Of a stretch of 64,000 bases of DNA, positions 11,556-20,957 are shown in pieces. The DNA lies in NCBI RefSeq assembly GCF_001687325.1, contig NZ_LZRD01000001.1, positions 186,001 to 250,000 of the forward strand. Reading direction: 5' to 3'. A program made the translations under genes and the position numbers. The notes beneath the pieces were generated by a model, which worked only from the letters and a program-made list of their open reading frames with translations, had not been told where the DNA came from and did no database searches. Source of the DNA: Streptomyces sp. PTY087I2 (GTDB lineage: Bacteria > Actinomycetota > Actinomycetes > Streptomycetales > Streptomycetaceae). Each line of letters starts with the position of its first letter. Position 1 is the stretch's first letter.

Positions 11556-12937
11556 CCTCCACAGAAAGGCAGTACGTGTCCGACCTCACCGCACTCCCGG
11601 CCGACTTCACCTGGGGTGTCGCCACCGCCGCGTACCAGATCGAGGGAGCCGTGGCCGAGGACGGCCGCTCCCCCTCCATCTGGGACACGTTCTCGCACAC
11701 CCCCGGCAAGGTCGACGGCGGCGAAACCGGTGACATCGCCTGCGACCACTACCACCGGGTGCCCGAGGACATCGGCCTGATCAAGCAACTCGGCGCGGAC
11801 GCCTACCGCTTCTCGATCGCCTGGCCGCGCGTCGTGCCCGGCGGCGACGGGCCGGTCAACAAGGCGGGCCTGGACTTCTACGACCGGCTCGTGGACGGCC
11901 TGCTGGAGGCGGGCGTCACCCCGTTCGCCACGCTCTACCACTGGGACCTGCCGCAGGTGCTCCAGGACCGGGGCGGCTGGACCGTACGGGAGACCTCGGA
12001 GCACTTCGCGGCGTACGCCTCCCATGTGGTGGAGCGCCTGGGCGACCGGGTCAAGGACTGGGCGACGCTCAACGAGCCGCTGTGCTCGGCGTGGATCGGA
12101 CACCTGGAGGGCCGGATGGCACCGGGCCTCACCGACCTGACCGCCGCCGTGCGCGCCTCCTACCACCTGCACCTGGGCCACGGCCTCGCGGTTCGGGCGA
12201 TCCGGGCCGCCTCCTCGGACGCCCGGGTCGGCATCGTCAACAACCTCAGCCCGATCGAGCCGGCGAGCGCGAGCGAGGCCGACCTCGCCGCCGCCCGCCG
12301 CGCCGACGGCCACATCAACCGCTGGTGGCTGGACCCGATCCTGGGGCGCGGCTACCCACAGGACATGGTGGAGGAGTACGGCGTAGAACTCCCGGTTCAG
12401 CCCGGCGACCTGGAGACGATCGCGGCCCCGCTGGACTGGCTGGGGCTCAACTACTACTTCCGCCAGATCGTCACCGCCGACCCCGACGGAACCGCACCCC
12501 GGGCCAAGCAGGTCTCCGTCCCCGGCGCCCGGCTCACCCACATGGACTGGGAGGTCCACGCGGAGGGCCTGGAGCAGCTGCTGCTGCGGCTGACCGAGGA
12601 GTACGGCGTCGGGCGGATCTACGTCACCGAGAACGGTTCGGCGTACGAGGACGTCGTCGCGGCGGACGGCTCGGTGCACGACCCGGAGCGCGTCCGCTAT
12701 CTGGAGGAGCACCTGGCCGCCTGCGCCCGCGCGGTCGCCAAGGGGGCTCCGCTGGCCGGGTACTTCGCCTGGTCCCTGATGGACAACTTCGAGTGGGCGT
12801 ACGGCTACGACAAACGGTTCGGCCTGGTCCACGTGGACTACGCGACCCAGCGCCGTACGGTCAAGAGCAGCGGACTCCGGTACGCGGAGCTCGTCCGGGA
12901 ACACGCGGCGCGCCGCGACGGCCGGACGGCCGCCTGA
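11552..12937 (+). CDS. GH1 beta-glucosidase
   Basis: A full family 1 glycoside hydrolase: N-terminal [15 protein letters not shown], acid/base Glu175 in TLNEP, nucleophile Glu360 in VTENG, and the C-terminal [13 protein letters not shown] signature. No signal peptide, so it acts in the cytoplasm on sugars brought in by the preceding transporter. The GTG at 11552 overlaps the permease stop (GTGA) and has GCAGGAG upstream; a GTG at 11576 is an alternative. 461 residues, normal for bacterial GH1. Last gene of the ROK-controlled operon. Confidence 0.93.
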   Translation: MTSTERQYVSDLTALPADFTWGVATAAYQIEGAVAEDGRSPSIWDTFSHTPGKVDGGETGDIACDHYHRVPEDIGLIKQLGADAYRFSIAWPRVVPGGDGPVNKAGLDFYDRLVDGLLEAGVTPFATLYHWDLPQVLQDRGGWTVRETSEHFAAYASHVVERLGDRVKDWATLNEPLCSAWIGHLEGRMAPGLTDLTAAVRASYHLHLGHGLAVRAIRAASSDARVGIVNNLSPIEPASASEADLAAARRADGHINRWWLDPILGRGYPQDMVEEYGVELPVQPGDLETIAAPLDWLGLNYYFRQIVTADPDGTAPRAKQVSVPGARLTHMDWEVHAEGLEQLLLRLTEEYGVGRIYVTENGSAYEDVVAADGSVHDPERVRYLEEHLAACARAVAKGAPLAGYFAWSLMDNFEWAYGYDKRFGLVHVDYATQRRTVKSSGLRYAELVREHAARRDGRTAA

Positions 12938-13040
12938 CCCTCCCCCACCGGCACCTGCCGGCCCCTCCGGCCGCGGCGAATCCCTCGCCGCGGCCGGATG
13001 AGCGCTGCCGAAGGTTCGAGCGTCGGCGAGGATCCACCCC

Positions 13041-13504
13041 GTGACGACCAGAAAGGGCCGTGGCGTCCGGACCGCCCTCATGCCCTACGCCCGCCTCCCC
13101 CGAGCGCACCACAGCCTCCACGTCCTGACGAGTACCGTCGATGTCTTCGGCGCCGCCCACTGGCTGCTCGGCGAGCATGTTCCGCAGCCCGGCGGCGATG
13201 TCCCGCCCTTCGACACCCTGTTCGACTGCTACGCCCTGAACGTGTCGGGCACCGCCGTCTGGGCCTGCCCGTACACGGACTTCCCGCTCGTCGAGATACG
13301 AACCAGGTGCGGGGAGCGAAGGCGGTGGCCGTCCACGGTGAACGAGTGGCCTTCTACGGTGGCTACGGCGAAGAGCAGGACCGACTCGTCCACGCAGAGC
13401 TCGCCGAGACATCCGTCAAGCAGACCGATGTCGGCCGGGGCAGCAGGATCTACGTCCAGGCCGAACCGTTCACCGAGTGGGGCGTTTTCGACCTCAGCAG
13501 CTGA
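13041..13504 (+). pseudogene. Frameshifted hypothetical gene
   Basis: Two consecutive frames look coding. Frame one starts with GTG at 13041 (MTTRKGRGVR..., LLGEHVPQPGGDVPPFDTLF, TAVWACPYTDFPLVEI) and loses protein character after about 13300. The frame one base back then continues as GAKAVAVHGERVAFYGGYGE... to FTEWGVFDLSS and a stop at 13504. A single missing base near 13295-13315 would restore one protein of about 155 residues. I do not recognise the family. It may be a recent pseudogene or a sequencing error. Confidence 0.6.
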
Positions 13505-13560
13505 CGACCGGCACGGGAGAGACCGGTCCGGCCCGTCGGCTCCGCGGGGACCGCACGACG

Positions 13561-14016
13561 CTACGGCGCACGATCCATCGGGTCGTCGCTCGCCTCCGCG
13601 CCCCGCCAGCTCTTGTCCGCGGCCCGCCACCCGGCGCGCGCATGGGTCCAGGGCAGGGAGTCGACGGGGTGCAGGCGTGAGTGCCGGAGTACGGCGCGCA
13701 GGGCGATGAACCCCGGCCCGGCGTCCGGGCGGACGGGCACTCCCGCCGCGAGTTCCGTCGCCGTGGGGAGGGGCGGGCGGTCGAAGTTGACGTTCTGCGG
13801 TCCTGCTCCGATCAGCCACAGCAGTATCCCGTCGCTCACCGCCTGCGCGCACTCCGCGTCGATGTCCTCCGGACCGAGCGGATTGACGAACTCGAAGCCG
13901 AGCCGCCCGTCCGGGAGCGGCTCGAAATCCACGGTGAACCAGGCGAACCCGCCCATACAGCTCGGCCGGGTGTAGCGGACGTGGACGTCGCGGCGGGCTT
14001 CGGCGGGGAATCGCAT
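13561..14016 (-). CDS. Hypothetical protein
   Basis: A 151-residue protein without signal or membrane segment. Its first half is compact (VRYTRPSCMGGFAWFTVDFE, LGFEFVNPLGPEDIDAECAQ, AVSDGILLWL) and faintly recalls domain IV of elongation factor G (ribosomal S5 domain 2-like fold), but not enough to name it. The second half is basic and Ala-rich. ATG at 14016 is chosen because the conserved-looking part begins there; the frame is open to 14127. It converges with the frameshifted gene at 13041. Confidence 0.55.
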   Translation of the reverse strand: MRFPAEARRDVHVRYTRPSCMGGFAWFTVDFEPLPDGRLGFEFVNPLGPEDIDAECAQAVSDGILLWLIGAGPQNVNFDRPPLPTATELAAGVPVRPDAGPGFIALRAVLRHSRLHPVDSLPWTHARAGWRAADKSWRGAEASDDPMDRAP

Positions 14017-14167
14017 GCCGGAAGCGTGCCCGTTGGACGGACACCGGGGCAACGGGATTCCAGGGCCGACGCACCCCCGCCCCACCAGGGCGAACGGCTT
14101 CGCCTCGCGCGGCGAGCCCGGGGACACGGACTTTTCTCCGAAGGCGGCACGGCCCCACGGTGGCCTG

Positions 14168-14851
14168 TCACCGCTTGGGTCTGCGGAGGGTTTTGGCGAC
14201 GGCGACGGTGGTGTGCCAGTGGAAGCGCAGGGCCAGCAGGCGGACGGAGAGCGCGACGAGGAACGCGGCTCCGCCGGTGAGGGTGTTGTAGCTGTCGAAG
14301 TGGAGCAGGAGTGCGCTGATGGTGGCGCCGATGATGGCGGGGACCGCGTAGAGGTCCTGGTCGGGGCGCAGGACCGGTGGGGTGCGGTTGGCCAGCAGGT
14401 CGCGGATGATGCCGCCGCCGATGGCGGTGAGGATGCCCAGCAGGGCGGAGGGGACGGCGGCCAGGCCGTTGCGGTGGGCGGTGAGGGTGCCGGTGACGCA
14501 GAACAGGGCCAGGCCGACGGCGTCGGCGATGTTCAGTGGCCAGTGGGTGAGGCGGGCGGGGGGATCGATGACGAAGATGATCACGGCGGCGGCCAGGGAG
14601 ACCCACACGTATTGCGGGTCGACGAAGGCGACGGGGACTCCTTTGTTGATGATCACGTCCCGGATGACGCCGCCGCCGAAGGCCGTCGCGAAGGCCAGGA
14701 CGCTCAGGCCGATGAAGTCGTACCCCTTGCGCACGGCCAGCAGAGCGCCGGAGACCCCGAAGGCGAAGGTGGCCACCAGGTCGGCGACCTGCTGGGCGGT
14801 GCCGATGACGGCGGCTCCGTCCGGCGACGCGACCTGGACCAGGGCATTCAC
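14168..14851 (-). CDS. TRIC-type cation channel family membrane protein (YadS/UPF0126-like)
   Basis: Two repeats of a three-helix unit, each containing the hallmark glycine/arginine-aspartate motif: FGGGVIRDVI and IGGGIIRDLL. About seven membrane segments in 227 residues. Prokaryotic TRIC proteins are trimeric K+/cation channels. The start is taken as the GTG at 14851, which overlaps the stop of a 17-codon upstream frame (GTGA) that has its own good ribosome site; the main gene lacks one. The frame is open much further upstream but codes nothing sensible there. Confidence 0.8.
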   Translation of the reverse strand: MNALVQVASPDGAAVIGTAQQVADLVATFAFGVSGALLAVRKGYDFIGLSVLAFATAFGGGVIRDVIINKGVPVAFVDPQYVWVSLAAAVIIFVIDPPARLTHWPLNIADAVGLALFCVTGTLTAHRNGLAAVPSALLGILTAIGGGIIRDLLANRTPPVLRPDQDLYAVPAIIGATISALLLHFDSYNTLTGGAAFLVALSVRLLALRFHWHTTVAVAKTLRRPKR

Positions 14852-14901
14852 CGGCGGTGCCCCGGGGCAGGGCGAGTGCGACGGCGCGCCGGCTCGGTCA
14901 T
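14848..14901 (-). CDS. 17-codon leader ORF coupled to the TRIC gene
   Basis: ATG at 14901 follows GGAGGAGCCCGAGC, a strong ribosome site, and encodes MTEPARRRTRPAPGHRR. Its TGA lies inside the GTGA that starts the TRIC gene, so translation of the leader would deliver ribosomes to the membrane protein gene, which has no site of its own. Arg codons make up six of seventeen. No conservation evidence is available here. Confidence 0.45.
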   Translation of the reverse strand: MTEPARRRTRPAPGHRR

Positions 14902-15000
14902 GCTCGGGCTCCTCCTGGATGCCGGTCGGTGGTGTGCCGACGCCGGTCCGGGTTCGTTTCCCGTGCCGACCGGCGCAGCGGCCCGAACAGGGGTACGTCC

Positions 15001-15029
15001 GGCCTGCCGCCTCACCGCGGAGGCAGGCC
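15001..15029 (-). terminator. Hairpin after the M20 gene
   Basis: GGCCTGCC (15001-15008) and GGCAGGCC (15022-15029) form an 8-bp stem that can extend inward; it lies about 30 bases past the stop of the minus-strand amidohydrolase gene. There is no T run, as usual in these genomes. Confidence 0.5.
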
Positions 15030-15057
15030 GGGCCCCGGGGGGGGCGGCGGACTCGCT

Positions 15058-16347
15058 CTACTCGGCAGGGGTGATCGTGCCGTTCAGGTGGTCGTAGGCG
15101 ACATGGCAGTGGAGGCGCACGCCTTGCGTGAGGGCGTCGTCGTTGACGTAGAAGCGCGGGTTGTGGTTGGGGACGAGGCCGCGCCCGCCGGAGGTGGGCA
15201 CCACGGTGCCGTCGTCGGTCAGCTCGCCGTCCTGCGCGCCGAGCATGAGGTACACGCCGCCGTACTTGTTGACGAATTCGGAGACGTCGTCGTACCCGAG
15301 GGTCGGTGGGGTGTCGAAGACCTTCTCGGCGCCGACGACGCTCCTGACGGTGGGCAGGACCGCGTCCGTCCACTTCTTGAGGTTGTGCACCGCGGGCACG
15401 TCCTGGAGATAGGTGACTTCGGCGGTGCATCCGTACGCTGCGGCCGTCTGCTCGGCCAGGGTCGTCAGCCGCTTCTGGATGTCGGCCATGTCCTCCTCGA
15501 CCGAGCAGCGGATGGTGCCCCACAGGGTGACTGTCCCGGGCACGATGTTGAAGCGGCCGACGTCCTCGATGTGCCCGATGGTCACGGTGATCGGGTCGAA
15601 GGCGGACACCTGCCGGTAGAGCTGTCCGACGCCCACCGTGATCGCGCCGGCCGCGGGCATGGGGTCGACGCCCATCCACGGGGTGGAGCCGTGGACCTGC
15701 TGCCCGGTGAGCACGATCTTGACCATGCTGGAGGCGCCGAACTGGTTACCGACCCGGTAGCCGACGTATCCGCTGGGCAGCGGACCCAGGTGCATGCCGA
15801 ACGCCATCGTGGGCGCGGGGTCGTTGCACGCCCCCTCGTCGATCATCTGCTTCGCCCCGGAGGACTCCCCGGCCGGCGCGCCTTCCTCGGCGGGCTGGAA
15901 GACGAACAGCACGGTGCCTGGCAGCTGCTCGCGGACTTCGGCCAGGACGGTGGCGGCGCCCAGCAGCATGGCGGTGTGCCCGTCGTGGCCGCAGGCGTGC
16001 GCGACCGGGAACGGACCGCCGGGATAGTCCTGGTCCACGACCGTGGAGGCGAAGCTCTCGCCGCTGTCCTCCTTGACCGGCAGGGCGTCGATGTCGGCGC
16101 GCAGCGCGACGACCCGGTCGCCGGGCTTGCCTCCCCTGAGTACGCCGACGACACCGTGTCCAGAGATGCCGGTACGGACCTCGTCGAGGTTCAGGGAGGT
16201 CAGGTGGTCCGTGATCAGCTTGGCCGTGTCGACCTCGCGGTTGGACAGCTCCGGGTTCTGGTGGAGATGGTGTCGCCACTCGATGACCTGCTGCTCGACT
16301 ACCTCGGCTTGTTCGTCGAGCTCGGCGTGGATCGGATCACCGCTCAT
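15058..16347 (-). CDS. M20-family amidohydrolase / aminoacylase
   Basis: Metal-site motifs of M20D peptidase/amidohydrolases are present: RADIDALPV, HACGHDGHTAMLLG, FVFQPAEEGAPAG and the C-terminal VPNHNPRFYVND. The dimerisation domain lies between (about residues 200-310). These cytosolic enzymes remove acyl groups from N-acyl amino acids or similar amides. ATG at 16347 is chosen for GAGGAGCTGGAAC upstream. 429 residues, normal. Neighbours do not indicate a substrate. Confidence 0.88.
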   Translation of the reverse strand: MSGDPIHAELDEQAEVVEQQVIEWRHHLHQNPELSNREVDTAKLITDHLTSLNLDEVRTGISGHGVVGVLRGGKPGDRVVALRADIDALPVKEDSGESFASTVVDQDYPGGPFPVAHACGHDGHTAMLLGAATVLAEVREQLPGTVLFVFQPAEEGAPAGESSGAKQMIDEGACNDPAPTMAFGMHLGPLPSGYVGYRVGNQFGASSMVKIVLTGQQVHGSTPWMGVDPMPAAGAITVGVGQLYRQVSAFDPITVTIGHIEDVGRFNIVPGTVTLWGTIRCSVEEDMADIQKRLTTLAEQTAAAYGCTAEVTYLQDVPAVHNLKKWTDAVLPTVRSVVGAEKVFDTPPTLGYDDVSEFVNKYGGVYLMLGAQDGELTDDGTVVPTSGGRGLVPNHNPRFYVNDDALTQGVRLHCHVAYDHLNGTITPAE

Positions 16348-16611
16348 GTTCCAGCTCCTCGAAGTCGAGCTTGCTGACATTCGGAAGCTACGGGCCGCCC
16401 CACCGCGCCACCATCGCTCGCAGTGCAAACGGGTGACGGCACGGTCAGGGCTGCCTGCCGGAAGTGGATCTTCATCCGTGAGGCGGTGCGGTGACCGGAC
16501 TCGGGTACCGACACTCTCGGCTGCGATCCCTGCTGCAAGGACGGGCGACCGCGCAACGGAAGACCGGGAGCCCTCCTTGCGCGCGCCGCTCGCGGTGGTC
16601 GACCGGTTTCG

Positions 16612-17382
16612 CTATACCCCCTGGGGCGCCCACGGCTTCAGCATGTCCTTCATCGCGTCCGTCAGCGCGAATTGCAGCAGCGGGCCGTAGGTGATCCTGC
16701 CGATGCCGAGGCGGCGGAAGCGCTCCAGGTCGTGCTTCACGGGGTGTGCCGTGGTGTTCACGGGAACGGTGACGGCGGCGGTCACCGCCGCGAGCAGCTC
16801 GTCGTTGTCCTGGATCTTGACCGGGTAGACGCTGTCGGCGCCGGCCTGCTCCAGGGCGCGCAGTCGCTCGATGACCTCGTCGAGGACGTCGGCGGGATTC
16901 TCCGCGTGGACGAAGAGGTCGGTGCGGCCGTTGACCCAGACCGGGACGCCCGCGTCGTCGGCCGCCGCGCGCAGACCCGCGACGTAGCTCGCGTGCTCCT
17001 GTGTGCTGCGCACGCGTCCGCCCTCCGAGTGGACGGTGTCCTCGATGTTGAGACCGACACCGCCGACCTCGATGAGACCGGCGACGAGATCCGCGGGCTT
17101 CTGGCCGTAGCCGGACTCCAGGTCCACGGAGACGGGGACGTCGACCGCCGCGATGATCGGCCTGACGGCGGCGAGCACCTCCTCGAAGGTCTGGCCCTCC
17201 TGGTCCTCGGCCCCCCGGGAGTCGGCGAGGGGGTGGCTGCCGATGGTCAGCGCGGGGAAGCCGGCAGCGACCGCGGTCCGCGCGGACCAGACGTCCCAGA
17301 CGGTGGGCAGCACGAACGGCTGGTGTTCGGCGTGCAGTTGCTTGAGGCGCTGAGCGCGCTCGACGGTGGTTCGAGAGTCCAT
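16612..17382 (-). CDS. PEP mutase / isocitrate lyase superfamily protein
   Basis: A TIM-barrel protein of 256 residues with the superfamily motifs VPTVWDVWSARTA-like start (LPTVWDVWSARTAVAAGFPA), SVDLESGYG and GLNIEDTV for Mg2+ and substrate binding, and WVNGRTDLF. It lacks the KKCGH loop of isocitrate lyase, so it belongs to the PEP mutase-like/oxaloacetate hydrolase-like branch, exact reaction unknown. ATG at 17382; the upstream ribosome site is weak. It stands alone between two unrelated genes. Confidence 0.82.
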   Translation of the reverse strand: MDSRTTVERAQRLKQLHAEHQPFVLPTVWDVWSARTAVAAGFPALTIGSHPLADSRGAEDQEGQTFEEVLAAVRPIIAAVDVPVSVDLESGYGQKPADLVAGLIEVGGVGLNIEDTVHSEGGRVRSTQEHASYVAGLRAAADDAGVPVWVNGRTDLFVHAENPADVLDEVIERLRALEQAGADSVYPVKIQDNDELLAAVTAAVTVPVNTTAHPVKHDLERFRRLGIGRITYGPLLQFALTDAMKDMLKPWAPQGV

Positions 17383-17422
17383 GCCGAGGACGCTACCCCG
17401 CATCGCCCGAGAACGACGTGAC

Positions 17423-17464
17423 GAGCCCGCGGCGGCCACGGATGTCCGTGGCCGCCGCGGGCTC
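17423..17464 (-). terminator. 20-bp perfect stem terminator
   Basis: Left arm 17423-17442 and right arm 17445-17464 are perfectly complementary over 20 bp (GAGCCCGCGGCGGCCACGGA and its complement) with TG between. It lies 57 bases past the end of the glycoside hydrolase gene, which reads towards it, and upstream of the PEP mutase-like gene. Confidence 0.75.
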
Positions 17465-17520
17465 CCGCCGCGCCGACAGCGGGGATGGGACGGCGCGGAG
17501 GGCTCGCGGGCCCCGTCGGA

Positions 17521-19287
17521 TCAGCTCCGGTAGACGCCGAACTCGTAGAGCGAGTAGCCCCACGGGGTGCCGCGCTCAGAGGCGCTCACCCGGACATAGC
17601 GCGCGTTGCCGGTGACCGGGATGTCATCGATGCCGCCGTTGCCCGCCGTCTCGGTGTGGACGGTGTTCCAGTCCTGGCCGTTGTCCGAGGTCTGGACCGT
17701 GTACGCCTTGGCGTAGGCGGCCTCCCAGGCCAGTTGGACGTGGTCGAAGGAGGTGGTCGCGCCCAGGTCGACCTGGATCCACTGCTGGTCGGCCCACTCG
17801 CTGGCCCAGCGGGTGTCGAACGAGCCGTCGACGGCGTTGGCCGGCGGGCAGGGGCAGCCGACGCTGTCCGGCTGGAACGACGAGGCCTCGGCGGGCTTGC
17901 CCGATGCCAGGTTCACCCCGTCGACCTTCGGCGGAACCACCGTGAAGGACTTCGTCTCGATGCCGACGTTGCCCTTCCCGTCGCTCGACTTGAGGTAGAC
18001 CTTCCAGACGCCGAGCCTGTCCGGCGCGGTGACCTCGAAGGTGCCGTCACCCCGGTCGGTGAAGTCGGCGTCCGTCAACTGGCCGCTGTCGTCGATGTAC
18101 TTGGAGTTGACCAGCACCTGGTGGGTGAGCGCGTCGCCGTCCGGGTCGGAGACGGACGCCCTGAACGTGAACGGCTTGCCCGCCTCGACGGCGGAGGCGT
18201 TGTCGACGGTCATACCGCTGATCACCGGCGGGGTGTTGTCACCGGAGGTGTCCGCTCCGTACGCCTCCTTCACCGCGTAGTACGAGAGCCGCTTCTGGCC
18301 CGCCGGAAGCAGGTTGAACCAGACGCCGCCGAAATCGTACTCGGTGCCGTAGTGGAACAGCGTGGCCCCGAGCGACACCCCTTGATGCCCGGTGACGCAG
18401 TCCCAGGCCCGCTGGTAGCCCTCCGCCTTCGCCACGTCGGTGGGTTCGTCCGGGATGCCGTTGGCGTCGTCCGGGACCTCCCATTCTCCGGCGGGCCCGC
18501 CCTCGGTGACGATGTAGGGCTTGTCGTAGCCGCCGCTCTCCCAGGTGGCGCGGATGTCGCAGACCGCGTCGTAGGAGTTCACGGCGTACAGATCGAGGTC
18601 GGGCGCGTTCTTCTTGTAGTACGGCCAGGCCCCGGTCCAGGCGTCGGTGGAGGTGACCGGGTGGTTCGGGTCGACCGCGTGGATCTTCTTGGCGACCTCG
18701 TTGACGAAGGTGGTGTACGCGTCGCGCTGCCGCTCCAGCTCGTCGCCGCTGTAGCAGTTCTGTAGGCCGAGCACCGACTCGTTGCCGACGTTCCACATGA
18801 GGACGCCCTCATGGTCCTTGTAGGCCTCCACCCACTTCGGGAACTCGGCGAGCATGTCCTCCTTGTACGCGGTGTCCGTCAGGTAGTTCACACAGCCGCC
18901 GCTGCCGGGGCCGCCGCCCGGCTGGAGCCAGAACCCGGCGATCACCTTGATGCCGTTCGCGGCCGCGCTGTCCAGCAGGGGCTTCGTGGTGGCGTCGGTG
19001 CCCCACGTACGGATGGTGTTGACGCCCATCGACTTCACATCGGGCATGTACTGCCCGGCGTCCGCGACGGACGGACCCCAGGTCAGGCCCTTCACGGTGT
19101 ACGGGGCACCGTCCACGGTCAGCTGCCAGGCGCCCTGGGAGCCGGTCACCTTCACCACGCTTCCGGCGGCCTGGGCGGCCGGGACCGGAAGGGCGGCCGC
19201 CGCGGCGGCCAGCAGACCGGCGACGGCGAGGCGTGCGGTGGTACGGCCCCGGGGGCGGGCCGGTCGTCGAGATCGGGACGTGATCAT
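17521..19287 (-). CDS. Secreted TIM-barrel glycoside hydrolase with discoidin (F5/8 type C) domain
   Basis: Residues 1-40 are an export signal with twin arginines (RPARPRGRTTARLAV...AAQA). A glycosidase-like TIM barrel follows (about 45-345: TVKGLTWGPS, NTIRTWGTDA, MWNVGNESVLG with the probable acid/base Glu, and YIVTEGG with a second Glu), resembling the GH2/GH5 clan. Then a bacterial Ig-like domain (~350-440) and a C-terminal F5/8 type C or CBM32-like carbohydrate-binding domain (~445-588: NLASGKPAEASS, RWASEWADQQWIQVDLG). It probably degrades an extracellular glycan. The LacI-type operator at 19362 precedes it. Exact GH family not decided. Confidence 0.82.
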   Translation of the reverse strand: MITSRSRRPARPRGRTTARLAVAGLLAAAAAALPVPAAQAAGSVVKVTGSQGAWQLTVDGAPYTVKGLTWGPSVADAGQYMPDVKSMGVNTIRTWGTDATTKPLLDSAAANGIKVIAGFWLQPGGGPGSGGCVNYLTDTAYKEDMLAEFPKWVEAYKDHEGVLMWNVGNESVLGLQNCYSGDELERQRDAYTTFVNEVAKKIHAVDPNHPVTSTDAWTGAWPYYKKNAPDLDLYAVNSYDAVCDIRATWESGGYDKPYIVTEGGPAGEWEVPDDANGIPDEPTDVAKAEGYQRAWDCVTGHQGVSLGATLFHYGTEYDFGGVWFNLLPAGQKRLSYYAVKEAYGADTSGDNTPPVISGMTVDNASAVEAGKPFTFRASVSDPDGDALTHQVLVNSKYIDDSGQLTDADFTDRGDGTFEVTAPDRLGVWKVYLKSSDGKGNVGIETKSFTVVPPKVDGVNLASGKPAEASSFQPDSVGCPCPPANAVDGSFDTRWASEWADQQWIQVDLGATTSFDHVQLAWEAAYAKAYTVQTSDNGQDWNTVHTETAGNGGIDDIPVTGNARYVRVSASERGTPWGYSLYEFGVYRS

Positions 19288-19361
19288 GGGGGGAGAAGCT
19301 CCTCACAGGAGTCGGGTGCGGGTGCGGGTGCGGGTGGGATGCCGGGGGGGCGGGAAAGGTT

Positions 19362-19375
19362 GGAGAGCGCTCTCC
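19362..19375. promoter_or_regulatory. LacI-type operator before the glycoside hydrolase
   Basis: GGAGAGCGCTCTCC, identical over all 14 bases to the site before the LacI-type gene at 5600. It is 75 bases upstream of the hydrolase ATG, a good place for a repressor of that gene. Confidence 0.8.
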
Positions 19376-19442
19376 CTCGTGGGCGCGGTACACCCGTGAG
19401 GGAGAGCGCGATGGGGCGGGGTCAGGGCGCAGGGCCCAGGGG

Positions 19443-20564
19443 TCAGGCTCGGGGCAGTTCGTAGTTCTCGTCGAGGACCGCGCCCTCGCCCGGGTTGTTC
19501 TCGTCGTAGCCACGGGCGTTGCACTGGAGAGCACCGACGATGCAGTGGTCGACCAGGGCGTCGAGCGTGGCGTCGTCCCAGGCGTTGAAGAAGTCGTAGT
19601 GGAAGGAGTGGCCGGTGCCGCTGGCCAGTCTCACCTGCGACATGTCACCGTTGACCGGCCACGCCATCTTGAACTCGATCATCGGCAGGGCGACCGGGTG
19701 GCTCGGCGGGCAGACGTCCTGGTTGGCCCCCATCACGACCGGGTAGGCCATGTGGGCCTTGTGGTCGGGGGTGTCCAGATACTTGCCGTCCCAGCAACTG
19801 GGTGCCTGCATACGCAGGTTGAGCTGGGTGTCCTGGCTGGTCGGGCAGGCGGCCGGGAAGTCGTAGTTGTGGTAGCTCTCGCCGCACTCGTACCCCTCGA
19901 CCATGCCGGGGTGGTTGCGGAACTCCTCGGCGGTCTGCGTGGGGCTGCCGACGACGAACCGCAGCCCCTTGGGGAAGGGCCGCACGGTGCGGTAGTCGGT
20001 GACTCCGGCCTTGTAGTAGATGGTCTGGGGACCGACCGGGCGGACCTCCTCGTCCCCGTTGTAGAGGGTCGGCATCCAGTACGCGGACAGGTCGCCGGGC
20101 GCCAGGCACTTGGTGCCGCCGGCGCTCAGGGACGCGGTGGTGCTGTTCGCGTTCGTGGTGTCGTTGCCCATGAACGTGTGGTCGTGCGAGGCGCCGGCCT
20201 GCCCCGGATAGACGATCGGGTCGTCCGGAGCCGTGTGGTTGACCGAGCAGTTCGCCTGGAACTCGTGGAAGTAGCGGTGCGGCGGGATCTCGTCGGACGG
20301 CTCCACGCCCGTGACCGGCGGGTCCGCGGGTATGTAGCCGTCGCCGTCGGGGTCGTCCCCGAAGGCCACGGGCTTGGCCGGCGCCATCTTGTGCCCCTGC
20401 ATGACGTGCGAGGCGGCGGCGGGCTTGCCGGCCACCTCCGGGGCCGCGTCGGCGGCGGTCGGCCCGGCGCTCGCGATCGCGGACAGTCCGAGCGCGACCA
20501 GCGCCAGGGCGGTGGCCACGACCAGCACAGACACCAGGGTTGTTCGGTTGAGTCTTGTCACCAT
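19443..20564 (-). CDS. Secreted DUF1996 protein
   Basis: After an export signal (hydrophobic stretch ~12-35), the mature protein has the DUF1996 features: HRYFHEFQANCSVNHTAPDD, HDHTFMGNDTTNANST, YWMPTLYNG, then several conserved Cys and His (CGESYHNYDFPAACPTSQD, SCWDGKYLD, GHSFHYDFFNAW). The domain is common in wood-rotting fungi and Streptomyces and is thought to act outside the cell, function unproven. ATG at 20564 (MVTRLNRTT) is chosen because GGAGG sits just before it. The operator at 20697 groups it with the neighbouring hydrolase and protease. Confidence 0.85.
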   Translation of the reverse strand: MVTRLNRTTLVSVLVVATALALVALGLSAIASAGPTAADAAPEVAGKPAAASHVMQGHKMAPAKPVAFGDDPDGDGYIPADPPVTGVEPSDEIPPHRYFHEFQANCSVNHTAPDDPIVYPGQAGASHDHTFMGNDTTNANSTTASLSAGGTKCLAPGDLSAYWMPTLYNGDEEVRPVGPQTIYYKAGVTDYRTVRPFPKGLRFVVGSPTQTAEEFRNHPGMVEGYECGESYHNYDFPAACPTSQDTQLNLRMQAPSCWDGKYLDTPDHKAHMAYPVVMGANQDVCPPSHPVALPMIEFKMAWPVNGDMSQVRLASGTGHSFHYDFFNAWDDATLDALVDHCIVGALQCNARGYDENNPGEGAVLDENYELPRA

Positions 20565-20696
20565 AGGGACCTCCATGCCGCTCTTCATCCCTGCACTTCG
20601 GGTGCACGGTGGGGGGAAAGGGTGAGCTGGACGGTGCAGCCGGGAAGAGACTCCACCCTGCGCGTCACGAGGCCGGCGGACCGCGGGATCCCTCTG

Positions 20697-20751
20697 GGAG
20701 AGCGCTCTCCAAAGCGGTGCCAGTGTTGCGCCGAGGCTGAGAAGGTGTCAA
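20697..20751 (-). promoter_or_regulatory. Promoter and LacI-type operator of the DUF1996 gene
   Basis: On the minus strand TTGACA (20751-20746) is followed after 18 bases by AACACT, then the operator GGAGAGCGCTCTCC at 20710-20697, just downstream of the expected start point. A repressor bound there would block early transcription. Confidence 0.7.
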
Positions 20752-20769
20752 TAGCTTGTGAACGATGCA

Positions 20770-20791
20770 CCGCCCAAGGGCTGTTGGGCGG
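20770..20791. terminator. Small hairpin upstream of the DUF1996 promoter
   Basis: CCGCCCAA (20770-20777) pairs with TTGGGCGG (20784-20791) around a 6-base loop. It may be the last of three hairpins ending protease transcription. Confidence 0.5.
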
Positions 20792-20831
20792 TGAGGGTAC
20801 GAGTCGGCCCGGGGCTCCACGCTCACGGGCC

Positions 20832-20890
20832 GCCCGCACCCCCAGGGGTGCGGGCACACGGAAGCGGCCCCGCACACCGGCGGGGCCGCT
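20832..20890 (-). terminator. Tandem hairpins after the S1 protease gene
   Basis: Two stems: AGCGGCCCCG/CGGGGCCGCT (20863-20872 with 20881-20890) and GCCCGCACCCC/GGGGTGCGGGC (20832-20842 with 20845-20855). Both lie within 130 bases of the end of the minus-strand protease gene. Confidence 0.65.
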
Positions 20891-20957
20891 CACTGGTCCT
20901 ACGTCGTACCGCCGGGGCCCGCTTCGCCGGGGAGGACGGCGGGGCGGCTTCCCGGGA

